Below, piece by piece: positions 6,745 through 13,149 of a stretch of 13,149 nucleotides of DNA; within the stretch, counting starts at the first letter, position 1, and each line of letters starts with the position of its first letter. The DNA comes from Propionibacteriaceae bacterium (GTDB taxonomy: Bacteria; Actinomycetota; Actinomycetes; Propionibacteriales; Propionibacteriaceae): NCBI GenBank assembly GCA_031262845.1, contig JAISGZ010000208.1, positions 1-13,149 on the forward strand, read 5' to 3'. Made by a program: the position numbers and the translations under genes. A model generated the notes under the pieces. The model was not told the origin of the DNA. It was given only the letters and a program-made list of their open reading frames with translations, and made no database searches.

Positions 6745-6762
6745 TTTAAGGCCGGTCTTTTT
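6723..6762 (+). terminator. Possible terminator of the membrane-anchored protein gene
   Basis: GGCTTT (6723-6728) and AAAGCC (6736-6741) form a perfect 6-base stem with a 7-base loop ending right at the stop codon. An alternative short stem is GCCT (6739-6742) with AGGC (6749-6752). A T-run (TCTTTTT, 6756-6762) follows 3 bases after the second stem. The stem nearest the T-run is only 4 base pairs, so efficiency is doubtful. Confidence 0.35.
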
Positions 6763-6802
6763 CGTCGCCCCAGCCGGTCCACCATGACACCAGCAGTTAA
6801 GA

Positions 6803-6921
6803 CTTGGCAAGCCTTTTCAGGCTGTTCGAAAAGCACTGGCGAACCTTCGCCAGCCCTGTGGATAACCCATGAGTTTTCCACAGATTGGGTCACGATCAAC
6901 ACAATTGATCGGCCAGAGGCC
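6803..6921. promoter_or_regulatory. Dyad-rich intergenic region upstream of the DUF4192 gene
   Basis: Six dyads occur in 119 bases: CTTG-G-CAAG (6803-6811); AGCCT/AGGCT (6810-6823); CTGGCGAA/TTCGCCAG with a 2-base centre (6836-6853); CTGTGGATAA/TTTTCCACAG (6856-6883, one mismatch); CGATCAA/TTGATCG with a 5-base centre (6893-6911); GGCC-AGA-GGCC (6911-6921). The region has no gene. It must contain the DUF4192 promoter, though no clear -35/-10 pair is visible. Structured leader RNA, multiple operators or a protein-bound DNA site would all fit; which one is not decided by sequence. Confidence 0.55.
6856..6883. promoter_or_regulatory. Inverted pair of DnaA-box-like sites
   Basis: TGTGGATAA (6857-6865) is the exact complement of the consensus DnaA box TTATCCACA. 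TTTTCCACA (6874-6882) matches it at 8 of 9 bases on the plus strand. They face each other as a near-perfect dyad with 10-base arms and an 8-base centre, about 50 bases before the DUF4192 start. No dnaA, dnaN or AT-rich unwinding region is present, so this is not a recognisable oriC. DnaA-dependent regulation or a titration site is possible. Confidence 0.45.
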
Positions 6922-6932
6922 ATAGTCGGGTT

Positions 6933-7922
6933 ATGACAATCTCACCGCTCGTTGCCACAGCCGCCGCGCCGCCTCTGTTACGTATCCGCGAACCGGACAG
7001 CCTGATTGCGGCCGTGCCTCATCTGTTGGGTTTTACTCCCGAGCAATCGCTGGTCGTCGTCTTGATCGATGACACCGATGTCGTCGTCGTCGCTCGTTAC
7101 GACTTGGCTCAGGTGGCCGCGGCCAAAGCGGCCGAATTGTTCATGGGACTGCTCGTTCAAGGGCGCCAACACGGCGCCACCCGGGCCGTGGCGTTGCTGT
7201 ATGGCCCCTTTCTCCGGGCCCGGCGGGTCTATCAGGCGGTGCGCCGCGGCTTGGGCCAGTGGCTCGACTTCTGTTTGGTGGTCGACCTCGACCAAGACTG
7301 TTGGTGGCCGGGGACGGCCCGGCCAACCGATCCGGGAATACCCCTGAAGCCCAATCCGTCGGTCGAGGCCTGGGCCCGGCGGCACGATTGGGAGCCGGTC
7401 GGTCGGCGCGACCAGTTGGGAGATGAATTAGCGCCACCCCGGGGTAGCCAAGAAGATCGGCTGATCGCTGTCTGGGCGGGTATCGCGGCCGAACTGCCAG
7501 CGACCGAGTCGGCCACGACCTGGTCGCGTTACTTGGCCGCCCCGACCGCCGACTGGTCCGAAGCCGACTTTGTCACCGCCGCTCAGCTGGTTCACCGGCC
7601 TGAGCTGCGAGACCAGCTGTGGCTCGCTCTGACGACCGAGAAGGCCGATGATTACTTCGCCTTCTGGTCTCAAGCGGTTCGCTGTACGCCGCTGGAACAC
7701 CGGCTGCTGCCGCTGGCCGTGGTCGGGTTGATCGCCTGGCTGAGTGGCCGCGGTGGTTTGTTTTCGGTCTGCCACGAGGAATGCCTAACGCTGGCGGCAA
7801 CCGGACCGGTGGTCGATTTGTTGACTTTAATCCGTCGCCACTACGTCCATCCGGAGATGTGGTCGATTCTCAAACACTCAGCCCAGGCTGCCGTCGATGG
7901 TCACCGGATTCTGGCCGGCTAG
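6933..7922 (+). CDS. DUF4192 family protein
   Basis: A 329-residue soluble protein with no signal peptide or clear membrane helix. The family-typical N-terminal block is RIREPDSLIAAVPHLLGF (about 17-34), followed by SLVVVLIDD and VVVARYDL. The alternating hydrophobic strands suggest an alpha/beta domain: VALLYGPF in the middle and a helical second half rich in Trp, Leu and Ala. DUF4192 is found almost only in actinobacteria and has no established function that I know of. Start: ATG at 6933 lies directly before the conserved block. The ribosome-binding site is poor (TCGGG two bases upstream; AGAGG is 14 bases away), so initiation may be weak or leaderless. Upstream lies the dyad-rich region with DnaA-box-like sites. 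Downstream it is convergent with the DUF5719 gene across a 121-base gap. Confidence 0.88.
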   Translation: MTISPLVATAAAPPLLRIREPDSLIAAVPHLLGFTPEQSLVVVLIDDTDVVVVARYDLAQVAAAKAAELFMGLLVQGRQHGATRAVALLYGPFLRARRVYQAVRRGLGQWLDFCLVVDLDQDCWWPGTARPTDPGIPLKPNPSVEAWARRHDWEPVGRRDQLGDELAPPRGSQEDRLIAVWAGIAAELPATESATTWSRYLAAPTADWSEADFVTAAQLVHRPELRDQLWLALTTEKADDYFAFWSQAVRCTPLEHRLLPLAVVGLIAWLSGRGGLFSVCHEECLTLAATGPVVDLLTLIRRHYVHPEMWSILKHSAQAAVDGHRILAG

Positions 7923-8003
7923 GGTCGTCGGAGTTGTTTGGCGAAACACCAATCCCTGACTCAACACGGCTAGCTGGTAACGGTTGTTTCCTCACCGACC
8001 AAT

Positions 8004-8054
8004 GAATTCCCGCCAACTACAGAGTTCTCAACCCAACGAATTCTCAGCCCAAAG
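8004..8054. repeat. Short imperfect tandem repeats between convergent genes
   Basis: Two neighbouring units, GAGTTCTCAACCCAACG (from 8022) and GAATTCTCAGCCCAAAG (8038-8054), share 14 of 17 bases at a period of 16. A weaker third unit starts with GAATTC at 8004. The last unit spans the stop codon of the DUF5719 gene. The rest of the 7923-8043 gap shows no strong terminator for either gene. Confidence 0.4.
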
Positions 8055-9906
8055 AAGGGTCGTAACCCAAAGCCACCTCAAGACCCGTCAGTCCGCCCAA
8101 CCCCAGTGGGGCCACAAGCAGCCCAGCGGTGGCGCCGAGTTGCGGGATCACCAGGGCGACCCGCAAATTCGAGCCTTCGACCGACAGATCGACCGACCCG
8201 GCTTCAGCGGTCAGAGGAATCGACACGGTTCCCGGAGTGGCTTCGACATCAGCCGAGCTGACCGGCGTGCCGTTATCGTCGCGATAGGTCAAGACCAACC
8301 GGGCGGCCGACTGACCAGGGTTCGTCACCACCAGGGAGGCGTCCTTGACCACCGGCAGCCGCATCCCCCCGGCCATGGCCGGCTGAGCCGACACCGAGGC
8401 CATATCGTTACCGGAAGTCACGACCAAGCTGGCGGTCAAGGGTTGAGCGACCCCATCTTCTTGGTAGGGCAGCGAATGCAGAACCAGGCCCATCGTCTCG
8501 CTCGACAAGGCCTGAGTCAGGTCGAGCAAGGTCGTCGTCTGAGGCCGGATGACAATACCCTCAGCGCTGGTTTGGGCGCCACCGGCGATCTCACCGGCGC
8601 CGGCCACGGGGATCGTGCCGCCGGAGCCGAGGCCGAGAACTTGGACCCGGGCGGTGGCGTCACCCCGGTTGGTAATGAACAACAAACGACTCGACCCCTC
8701 GCCGGCGCCGATGACATTCGGCACGCCGGGGATCACCAGGTCGGCGGCCGGCGCCACCGAGGTCTGACGCCAATCTTGGCCCAGTTCCCCTTGGCTGCGC
8801 AGCGAGGCCACGACCCGGCCGGTTTCGGCACGCAGTGCAATCGACACCGGCCGTTCCTGAACCACCCCGGCATCGCGGAAGAAAGTGTTGAGATCAATCG
8901 TCCGGGTTTCGAACCGGTTGATCGGAATTTGGCGCAGACCCGAGACCGGGATCGGCCCGGTTTCACCGATCACCGTGACCGTGACGCTGGCCGTTGTCTC
9001 ATCGAGGTTGCTCAGCATCAAGGCACTCTGTTGGGCGGCCGTCACCCAGACGCCGTCCCACCAGCCGACGGCCGACGGTGGGGCACAGAACAACCCCACC
9101 AAGCGATCGTGCTGAACCGCCGTCGTCAGCACGCCCATCGACTGATCGCCGGTGACCTCGACCACCCCGGCGGGATCGGTGACGCTGAACCGATTGACCA
9201 GCTCGGACGGTGTTCCACCGACCGTTGACCAGGTCAATTGGTCGGCCACGCCGGTGACCGTGGTGGCGCCGAAGACGGGATCGCCGACCGGACAACCGAC
9301 CGTCGTCTCACCGACTACGGCGACCACGGGATCGGGCACGACTCGGCCGGGCGCCAGCAGCGCCGTCACCAAGACGGCGGCCGCGATGACGGCCAAACCC
9401 AACGACCACCACGGCTTCAGCCGCTGCCAATCGAGCCGGTCCCACCACGACCGGGCCGGCAGCGAATGGGACGGTGAGGCCGGCGACGACTGTTGACCGC
9501 CGAGCGGTGGCAGCGTCGGTCCCCCCGGCGCTCCGCCACCAGCGCTGCCCGGCTGACCCGAACCGGCCGGGAAGGGCGGACGGGCGGTTGACAGAGCTGG
9601 ATCCAAGGGTTTGAACGGTGAGGCGGTGGGCGGGCCGGGCTGAGCATTCGCCCCCCACTGGATGGGCCCGGTCGTCGGCTCTGACGACATCGGCGCCGTC
9701 TGCCCCGGCTGAGAATTCGGCGGGAAGCGGAACGAGCCGGTCGGCTGGTCCGGCGGCAGGGCCCGGCCCGGCAGTCGGACCGTGGCCTCGAAGTCACCGG
9801 CCGCCGCCGCCCGGAAAGGCTGGCCCGACGAGGCCGGCGAGGCGGCCGACGGGTCCCAGCCAGCTGGTTGATCGGGTGATTGCGGTGGCCGAGGGGGTAC
9901 GGTCAT
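8044..9906 (-). CDS. DUF5719 family membrane-anchored exported protein
   Basis: A 620-residue protein. Residues 1-150 are a Pro/Gly/Ser/Gln-rich, apparently disordered cytoplasmic tail. WWDRLDWQRLKPWW precedes one membrane helix (about 167-186, LGLAVIAAAVLVTALLA). The rest (about 187-620) should be outside the membrane. It is beta-rich, with many short Val/Thr/Ser strands, paired Trp motifs (VGWWDGVWV) and two cysteines (C205, C274) that could form a disulfide. Order, length and the downstream position beside a large glycosyltransferase fit DUF5719, an actinobacterial family without an assigned activity that I know of. The ATG at 9906 overlaps the glycosyltransferase TGA by four bases (ATGA), so the two are very likely translationally coupled and work together at the envelope. 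There is no catalytic motif I recognise; a structural or binding role is inference. Confidence 0.82.
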   Translation of the reverse strand: MTVPPRPPQSPDQPAGWDPSAASPASSGQPFRAAAAGDFEATVRLPGRALPPDQPTGSFRFPPNSQPGQTAPMSSEPTTGPIQWGANAQPGPPTASPFKPLDPALSTARPPFPAGSGQPGSAGGGAPGGPTLPPLGGQQSSPASPSHSLPARSWWDRLDWQRLKPWWSLGLAVIAAAVLVTALLAPGRVVPDPVVAVVGETTVGCPVGDPVFGATTVTGVADQLTWSTVGGTPSELVNRFSVTDPAGVVEVTGDQSMGVLTTAVQHDRLVGLFCAPPSAVGWWDGVWVTAAQQSALMLSNLDETTASVTVTVIGETGPIPVSGLRQIPINRFETRTIDLNTFFRDAGVVQERPVSIALRAETGRVVASLRSQGELGQDWRQTSVAPAADLVIPGVPNVIGAGEGSSRLLFITNRGDATARVQVLGLGSGGTIPVAGAGEIAGGAQTSAEGIVIRPQTTTLLDLTQALSSETMGLVLHSLPYQEDGVAQPLTASLVVTSGNDMASVSAQPAMAGGMRLPVVKDASLVVTNPGQSAARLVLTYRDDNGTPVSSADVEATPGTVSIPLTAEAGSVDLSVEGSNLRVALVIPQLGATAGLLVAPLGLGGLTGLEVALGYDPSLG

Positions 9907-12900
9907 GCGACTTCCTCCTGAGATGAGTCACCTTGGGCCCGCCGGGGCGACCGTGCGACCGCCGAACGGGCGGTGGCGCTGGGTAGCGCGAACAGGACGG
10001 CCAGGAAGCCCAGCACCAGCTGGACGAAGCGCCACGGCCGATGCTCGATCACCTGATTGATCTCGACCAGGCCACAACCGGCCGGCGTCGGTTCCGCCGA
10101 CTGACCGGTGTCCGGTGACTGCGACTGGCAGACCTGAGCTTGGTCGAGTGAAAAAGCGGCCCGCCAATCCGGCGACTCGGCCGGCTCCAGCCGAACGCCG
10201 CCGACCGTCACGACCAGCCCTGAACTCGGCGGCTGGCTCAGCAAGAGCAACGCCTCGGGGCCGACTTGACCGACCCGGCAAGTCGCCTGACCGTCCTGAC
10301 AGAGTGGACTTTCGGCCGGCACCAAGGACAGGGCCGACTCCGTGCCGCTGACAACCTGAATCGAGGTCGGCTCCGACAGCATCTGATAAACCAAGGTGGA
10401 GCCGTTATTCGACGTACTGCCGGTACCGAGCCCGGTGGCGGCTTCAAGGCTGCCGGCGGTATCGGGTTTGGGCGCGATGATAACGATGTAGCGCACACCC
10501 ATGCGGGCCAATTCCGCGGTCATCGTCTCGTCGAACCGGCCGACCTCGATCTGGGCCACGATCTGCTGCGCCCGCTGCCAGGCCTGCGGCGACGCCAAGG
10601 CCCCGCTGCGGGCCTCACCGGCGCCCCAACTCGGCCGGCCACCGGACCGGATCGACCACCGCGTGCGGTCGCCCGCCTGATCGACGATCAGGCTGCTGAC
10701 ACCGTAGATGACTTCACCTTGGGCGACGAAATACGGAATTCGGGGATCCTCACCGCGCGTCACCTGGCGGACGCCACCCCAGGCCCACCAGACCAAACTG
10801 ATCCCGACCGCCACCAGCACCACCACCGACAACACCCCGACCAAGGCCTGGGCCAGCCCGAAATCGCGACTGACCAGCTTGTCGCCTTCGTTGAGATAAG
10901 CCGCCACGACGCCGAGCAGAACCGCGAAACCGATCAACACCCATGGTGCGGCATCCGGCATCGAGCGGGACGTGTCGATCGTGATCGTAAAGCGTGACAA
11001 GGCCACACCAACCGTCAGACAGACAAAGCCACCGACCACACCGGCCCGCAAACGGGGCACCCGGATCATGGCCACGATGGCCGCCACCCAGATCAGGCCG
11101 AAAACCACAGCGCTGATCCACAGCGGCGGCAGGCCACCGGCTTGAATCCGGCCCAGCAGCAGTTGCCAGGCGGGCGTAGTCGTGGTCTCACCGAGCAGCG
11201 GCGACGGCGCCGTCAACAAGCGGCCGGGCGAGTCCAACAGCAAGCTCCAGAGCCAATCGCCCCACATCACCAGCGGGATGAAAACCGCCACCCCAGCCCG
11301 AATCCAGCTGAGAGTGCCACCACCGGCCCGGAACACCGTCACGGCCACGGCCACCGCCGCCGGCAGCCACAACACCGGCACCATCGGCACGACCATGATC
11401 AAGGCCACGGCCACGCCGGCCGCCGGCTGCCAGCCTTTGACGCCGCTGACTTGATCGGACCAGCGTGACAACCAGACGACGAAGAACGGCAGCAAGACCG
11501 CCAACACCGCCAGCCACAACTCGCCCCGGTTGAAGCCCCCGAGCAGCATCGGCACGAGTGCGTAGAGCAGCGCCAAAACCCAGCTCATGCGCTTATGTTG
11601 ACCCAGATGGTGGCGCAGATACCAGGCCGCCACCAGGCCGGTCAGCGGCACCGACAGGAACAGCAAACCGACCACGAACCAGTTCGGGCGCACGAACAGA
11701 ATCGAACAGACCGCCTCCAGCAACAGCCACGGCGCTGGTGCGGCTTCACCGCCGGCCGGCGACGCCAGGGCGGTGTGGAAAGCCTCGACCAAGGTGTCCG
11801 GCGCGGCCAGCAGATGTTCGGCCCGGACCGGGCCGACGGCGAACAAGGTCCGGCCGGCGATCAGGCCAGTAACCACCACCACCAGGGCCCAGACCCAGCG
11901 CGGAATCCGCTGCGGCCGGTCGTTGGCCCGGGATTCGAACTGGTCACCCAGCAAGTCGTCGAGCAGCAAGTCCTGTTCCTGGCCACTGCCGACGGCGCTG
12001 CGGATCATGTCGCCGATGGTGTGGAAGAAAGACACGAAAGCCGACCACCATGGTGGCCGCAGACGGTCGATCCGCTGCTCCAACTCCGGTCGGGTGTCGA
12101 TCCGGGCCAGGCGCCGCCGTAACCGCTGCACCCGGGTGCCGCTACGGACGAAGTCACTAACGGCTTCGATTTCGTCCCGGGCTTGGTCAGGGGCTTTGTC
12201 GAGCAGGAAACCAAGCGCCCGCAGCAGAGCCGACAAGACCAGTTTGAGCCAGGTCAAGATGGCCCGGACACCGCTGGCGTGGGCGGCCACCAGCCGCATC
12301 CCCATGAGCCGGTCCCAGGCCGTCTCCGACCGATGGTGGGAGGCCGCGATCGTGCCGACCCGCCGTTCCGAACGACCGGCCTGGTGGTGCGTGAACTGGG
12401 CCGTCGGGCAGGTCATGACGCTGTAACCGGCCAAATTGGCCCGCCAACCCAAATCCAGGCCGTCACGGTAGCTGGGGATCGTCGAGCTGAAGCCGTGAAG
12501 GGCGTCGAAAGCTGTTTGACTAGCTAAGACGCCACAGGTCGAGCCACCCAGCGTGGCGGTCGGCTCATATTGTCCCTGAGCTGCTTCGCCCGGATCAATC
12601 GTCAGATGACGGCGGCCGGTACCCGAGATCGACGAGCCCAGCTCCAAGGTCAACGGCGTGTGTCGCCGCCGGGTCGGCCGAACCAACAGCGGGTAGGCCA
12701 AGGCCAAACGTGGAGTCCTCAAGGCGAAGGTCAACAATTCGGCCAGCGCGTTGGGATCGGGCGCCGCGTCGTCGTGTAAAAACCACAGCCACTGGTTGCC
12801 GGGCGGGAATTCGACGCTGGCCCGGGCGACCGATTCACCGAACGACGCGGTCGCCAAACCCGGCAACAGCCGGTCGATGATCCCGGACCGGCGAGCCGCT

Positions 12901-13121
12901 TCGAGCAACTGGGCGGAACCGTCGTCTGATTGATTGTCGACCGCGATGATCAGGCTGGGCCGCAACACCAAACGCGATAAGGCGGTCAGCGTATCCGGCA
13001 ACCAGTCGGCCCCGTTACGGACCACGAGCACCGCCGTCACGCGCTGGCTTCGCACGTCGACGGGCGCTTGCTCTGGTTTATCGATTAGCCAGCGACCAGT
13101 CTCGCTCAGGCCCACATCCAT
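9903..13121 (-). CDS. Family 2 glycosyltransferase fused to a multi-pass membrane protein
   Basis: A 1072-residue integral membrane protein. Residues about 27-250 are a GT-A fold family 2 glycosyltransferase: VTAVLVVRNGADWLPDTLTAL, nucleotide-sugar region AVDNQSDDGS (60-69), DXD-like HDDAAPD (116-122), acceptor-side block YRDGLDLGWRANLAGY (218-233). A hydrophobic segment near 287-306 and a charged linker rich in Arg/Asp (310-400) follow. About eleven or twelve further hydrophobic helices lie between 409 and 782. A large Gly/Ser-rich, probably extracytoplasmic region spans about 790-1028, with cysteines at 941, 948, 998 and 1016. The last helix (1031-1048) is followed by a basic tail. It probably makes or transfers a cell-envelope polysaccharide or glycolipid; donor and acceptor cannot be read from sequence. 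Start: ATG at 13121 with GGAG 7 bases upstream. The frame stays open to the window edge, so a longer form is not excluded. It overlaps the DUF5719 gene by four bases. Confidence 0.85.
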   Translation of the reverse strand: MDVGLSETGRWLIDKPEQAPVDVRSQRVTAVLVVRNGADWLPDTLTALSRLVLRPSLIIAVDNQSDDGSAQLLEAARRSGIIDRLLPGLATASFGESVARASVEFPPGNQWLWFLHDDAAPDPNALAELLTFALRTPRLALAYPLLVRPTRRRHTPLTLELGSSISGTGRRHLTIDPGEAAQGQYEPTATLGGSTCGVLASQTAFDALHGFSSTIPSYRDGLDLGWRANLAGYSVMTCPTAQFTHHQAGRSERRVGTIAASHHRSETAWDRLMGMRLVAAHASGVRAILTWLKLVLSALLRALGFLLDKAPDQARDEIEAVSDFVRSGTRVQRLRRRLARIDTRPELEQRIDRLRPPWWSAFVSFFHTIGDMIRSAVGSGQEQDLLLDDLLGDQFESRANDRPQRIPRWVWALVVVVTGLIAGRTLFAVGPVRAEHLLAAPDTLVEAFHTALASPAGGEAAPAPWLLLEAVCSILFVRPNWFVVGLLFLSVPLTGLVAAWYLRHHLGQHKRMSWVLALLYALVPMLLGGFNRGELWLAVLAVLLPFFVVWLSRWSDQVSGVKGWQPAAGVAVALIMVVPMVPVLWLPAAVAVAVTVFRAGGGTLSWIRAGVAVFIPLVMWGDWLWSLLLDSPGRLLTAPSPLLGETTTTPAWQLLLGRIQAGGLPPLWISAVVFGLIWVAAIVAMIRVPRLRAGVVGGFVCLTVGVALSRFTITIDTSRSMPDAAPWVLIGFAVLLGVVAAYLNEGDKLVSRDFGLAQALVGVLSVVVLVAVGISLVWWAWGGVRQVTRGEDPRIPYFVAQGEVIYGVSSLIVDQAGDRTRWSIRSGGRPSWGAGEARSGALASPQAWQRAQQIVAQIEVGRFDETMTAELARMGVRYIVIIAPKPDTAGSLEAATGLGTGSTSNNGSTLVYQMLSEPTSIQVVSGTESALSLVPAESPLCQDGQATCRVGQVGPEALLLLSQPPSSGLVVTVGGVRLEPAESPDWRAAFSLDQAQVCQSQSPDTGQSAEPTPAGCGLVEINQVIEHRPWRFVQLVLGFLAVLFALPSATARSAVARSPRRAQGDSSQEEVA

Positions 13122-13149
13122 ATGTCCGCTCCGGCACTCAACCCATCGG

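Noticed and set aside
6801..6853. A tRNA gene suggested by a GTTCGAA motif at 6824
   Set aside because: The flanking bases do not form a five-pair T-stem, and no acceptor stem, D-arm or anticodon arm can be fitted.
6803..6932. Chromosomal or plasmid replication origin
   Set aside because: Only one good and one near DnaA box, no AT-rich unwinding region, no dnaA, dnaN or rep gene nearby.
7984..9228. A 414-codon plus-strand open frame opposite the DUF5719 gene
   Set aside because: Its product is Gln/Arg/His/Gly-rich with no recognisable domain, and it mirrors GC-rich codons of the real minus-strand gene. It has no good ribosome-binding site.

Overview
The window comes from a high-GC Gram-positive bacterium (Actinomycetota). 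The grounds are a DUF4192 gene, a glycosyltransferase/DUF5719 pair, GC-rich codon third positions, GTG and TTG starts, and proline-rich cytoplasmic tails ahead of single membrane anchors. Base composition looks like low-to-mid 60s percent GC by eye, lower than streptomycetes. The compact leucyl-tRNA synthetase (about 824 residues) also argues against Mycobacterium or Streptomyces, whose enzyme I recall as longer. I cannot name a genus. A propionibacterial-type lineage is only a guess.

Layout, left to right. A probable partial gene on the minus strand leaves the window at the left edge (1-182). It is followed by about 350 bases with no convincing gene. A class II UvrA-like ABC ATPase without the UvrB-binding domain lies at 530-3250 (minus). 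After a 261-base gap holding inverted repeats and the leuS terminator comes leuS at 3512-5986 (minus), whose true start is a GTG with a good ribosome-binding site. LeuS is divergent from a small membrane-anchored protein of unknown function at 6199-6744 (plus). Both upstream regions share an inverted copy of the same ~25-base element. A 188-base gap unusually dense in dyad symmetries, including a pair of DnaA-box-like sites, precedes a DUF4192 gene at 6933-7922 (plus). Convergent to it is a two-gene minus-strand unit: a large family 2 glycosyltransferase/multi-pass membrane protein (9903-13121), overlapping by four bases a DUF5719 membrane-anchored exported protein (8044-9906).

How the genes relate. 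LeuS is translation housekeeping. The UvrA2-type ATPase is probably a DNA-damage or drug-tolerance accessory factor that works without UvrB. The glycosyltransferase and DUF5719 protein look translationally coupled and likely act together at the cell envelope, but their substrate is unknown. DUF4192 and the 181-residue membrane protein have no assigned function.

I see no mobile element, CRISPR array, tRNA, rRNA or prophage. The window reads as ordinary chromosome. Its most interesting parts are the two structured intergenic regions (6025-6169 and 6803-6921) and the uncharacterised envelope pair.
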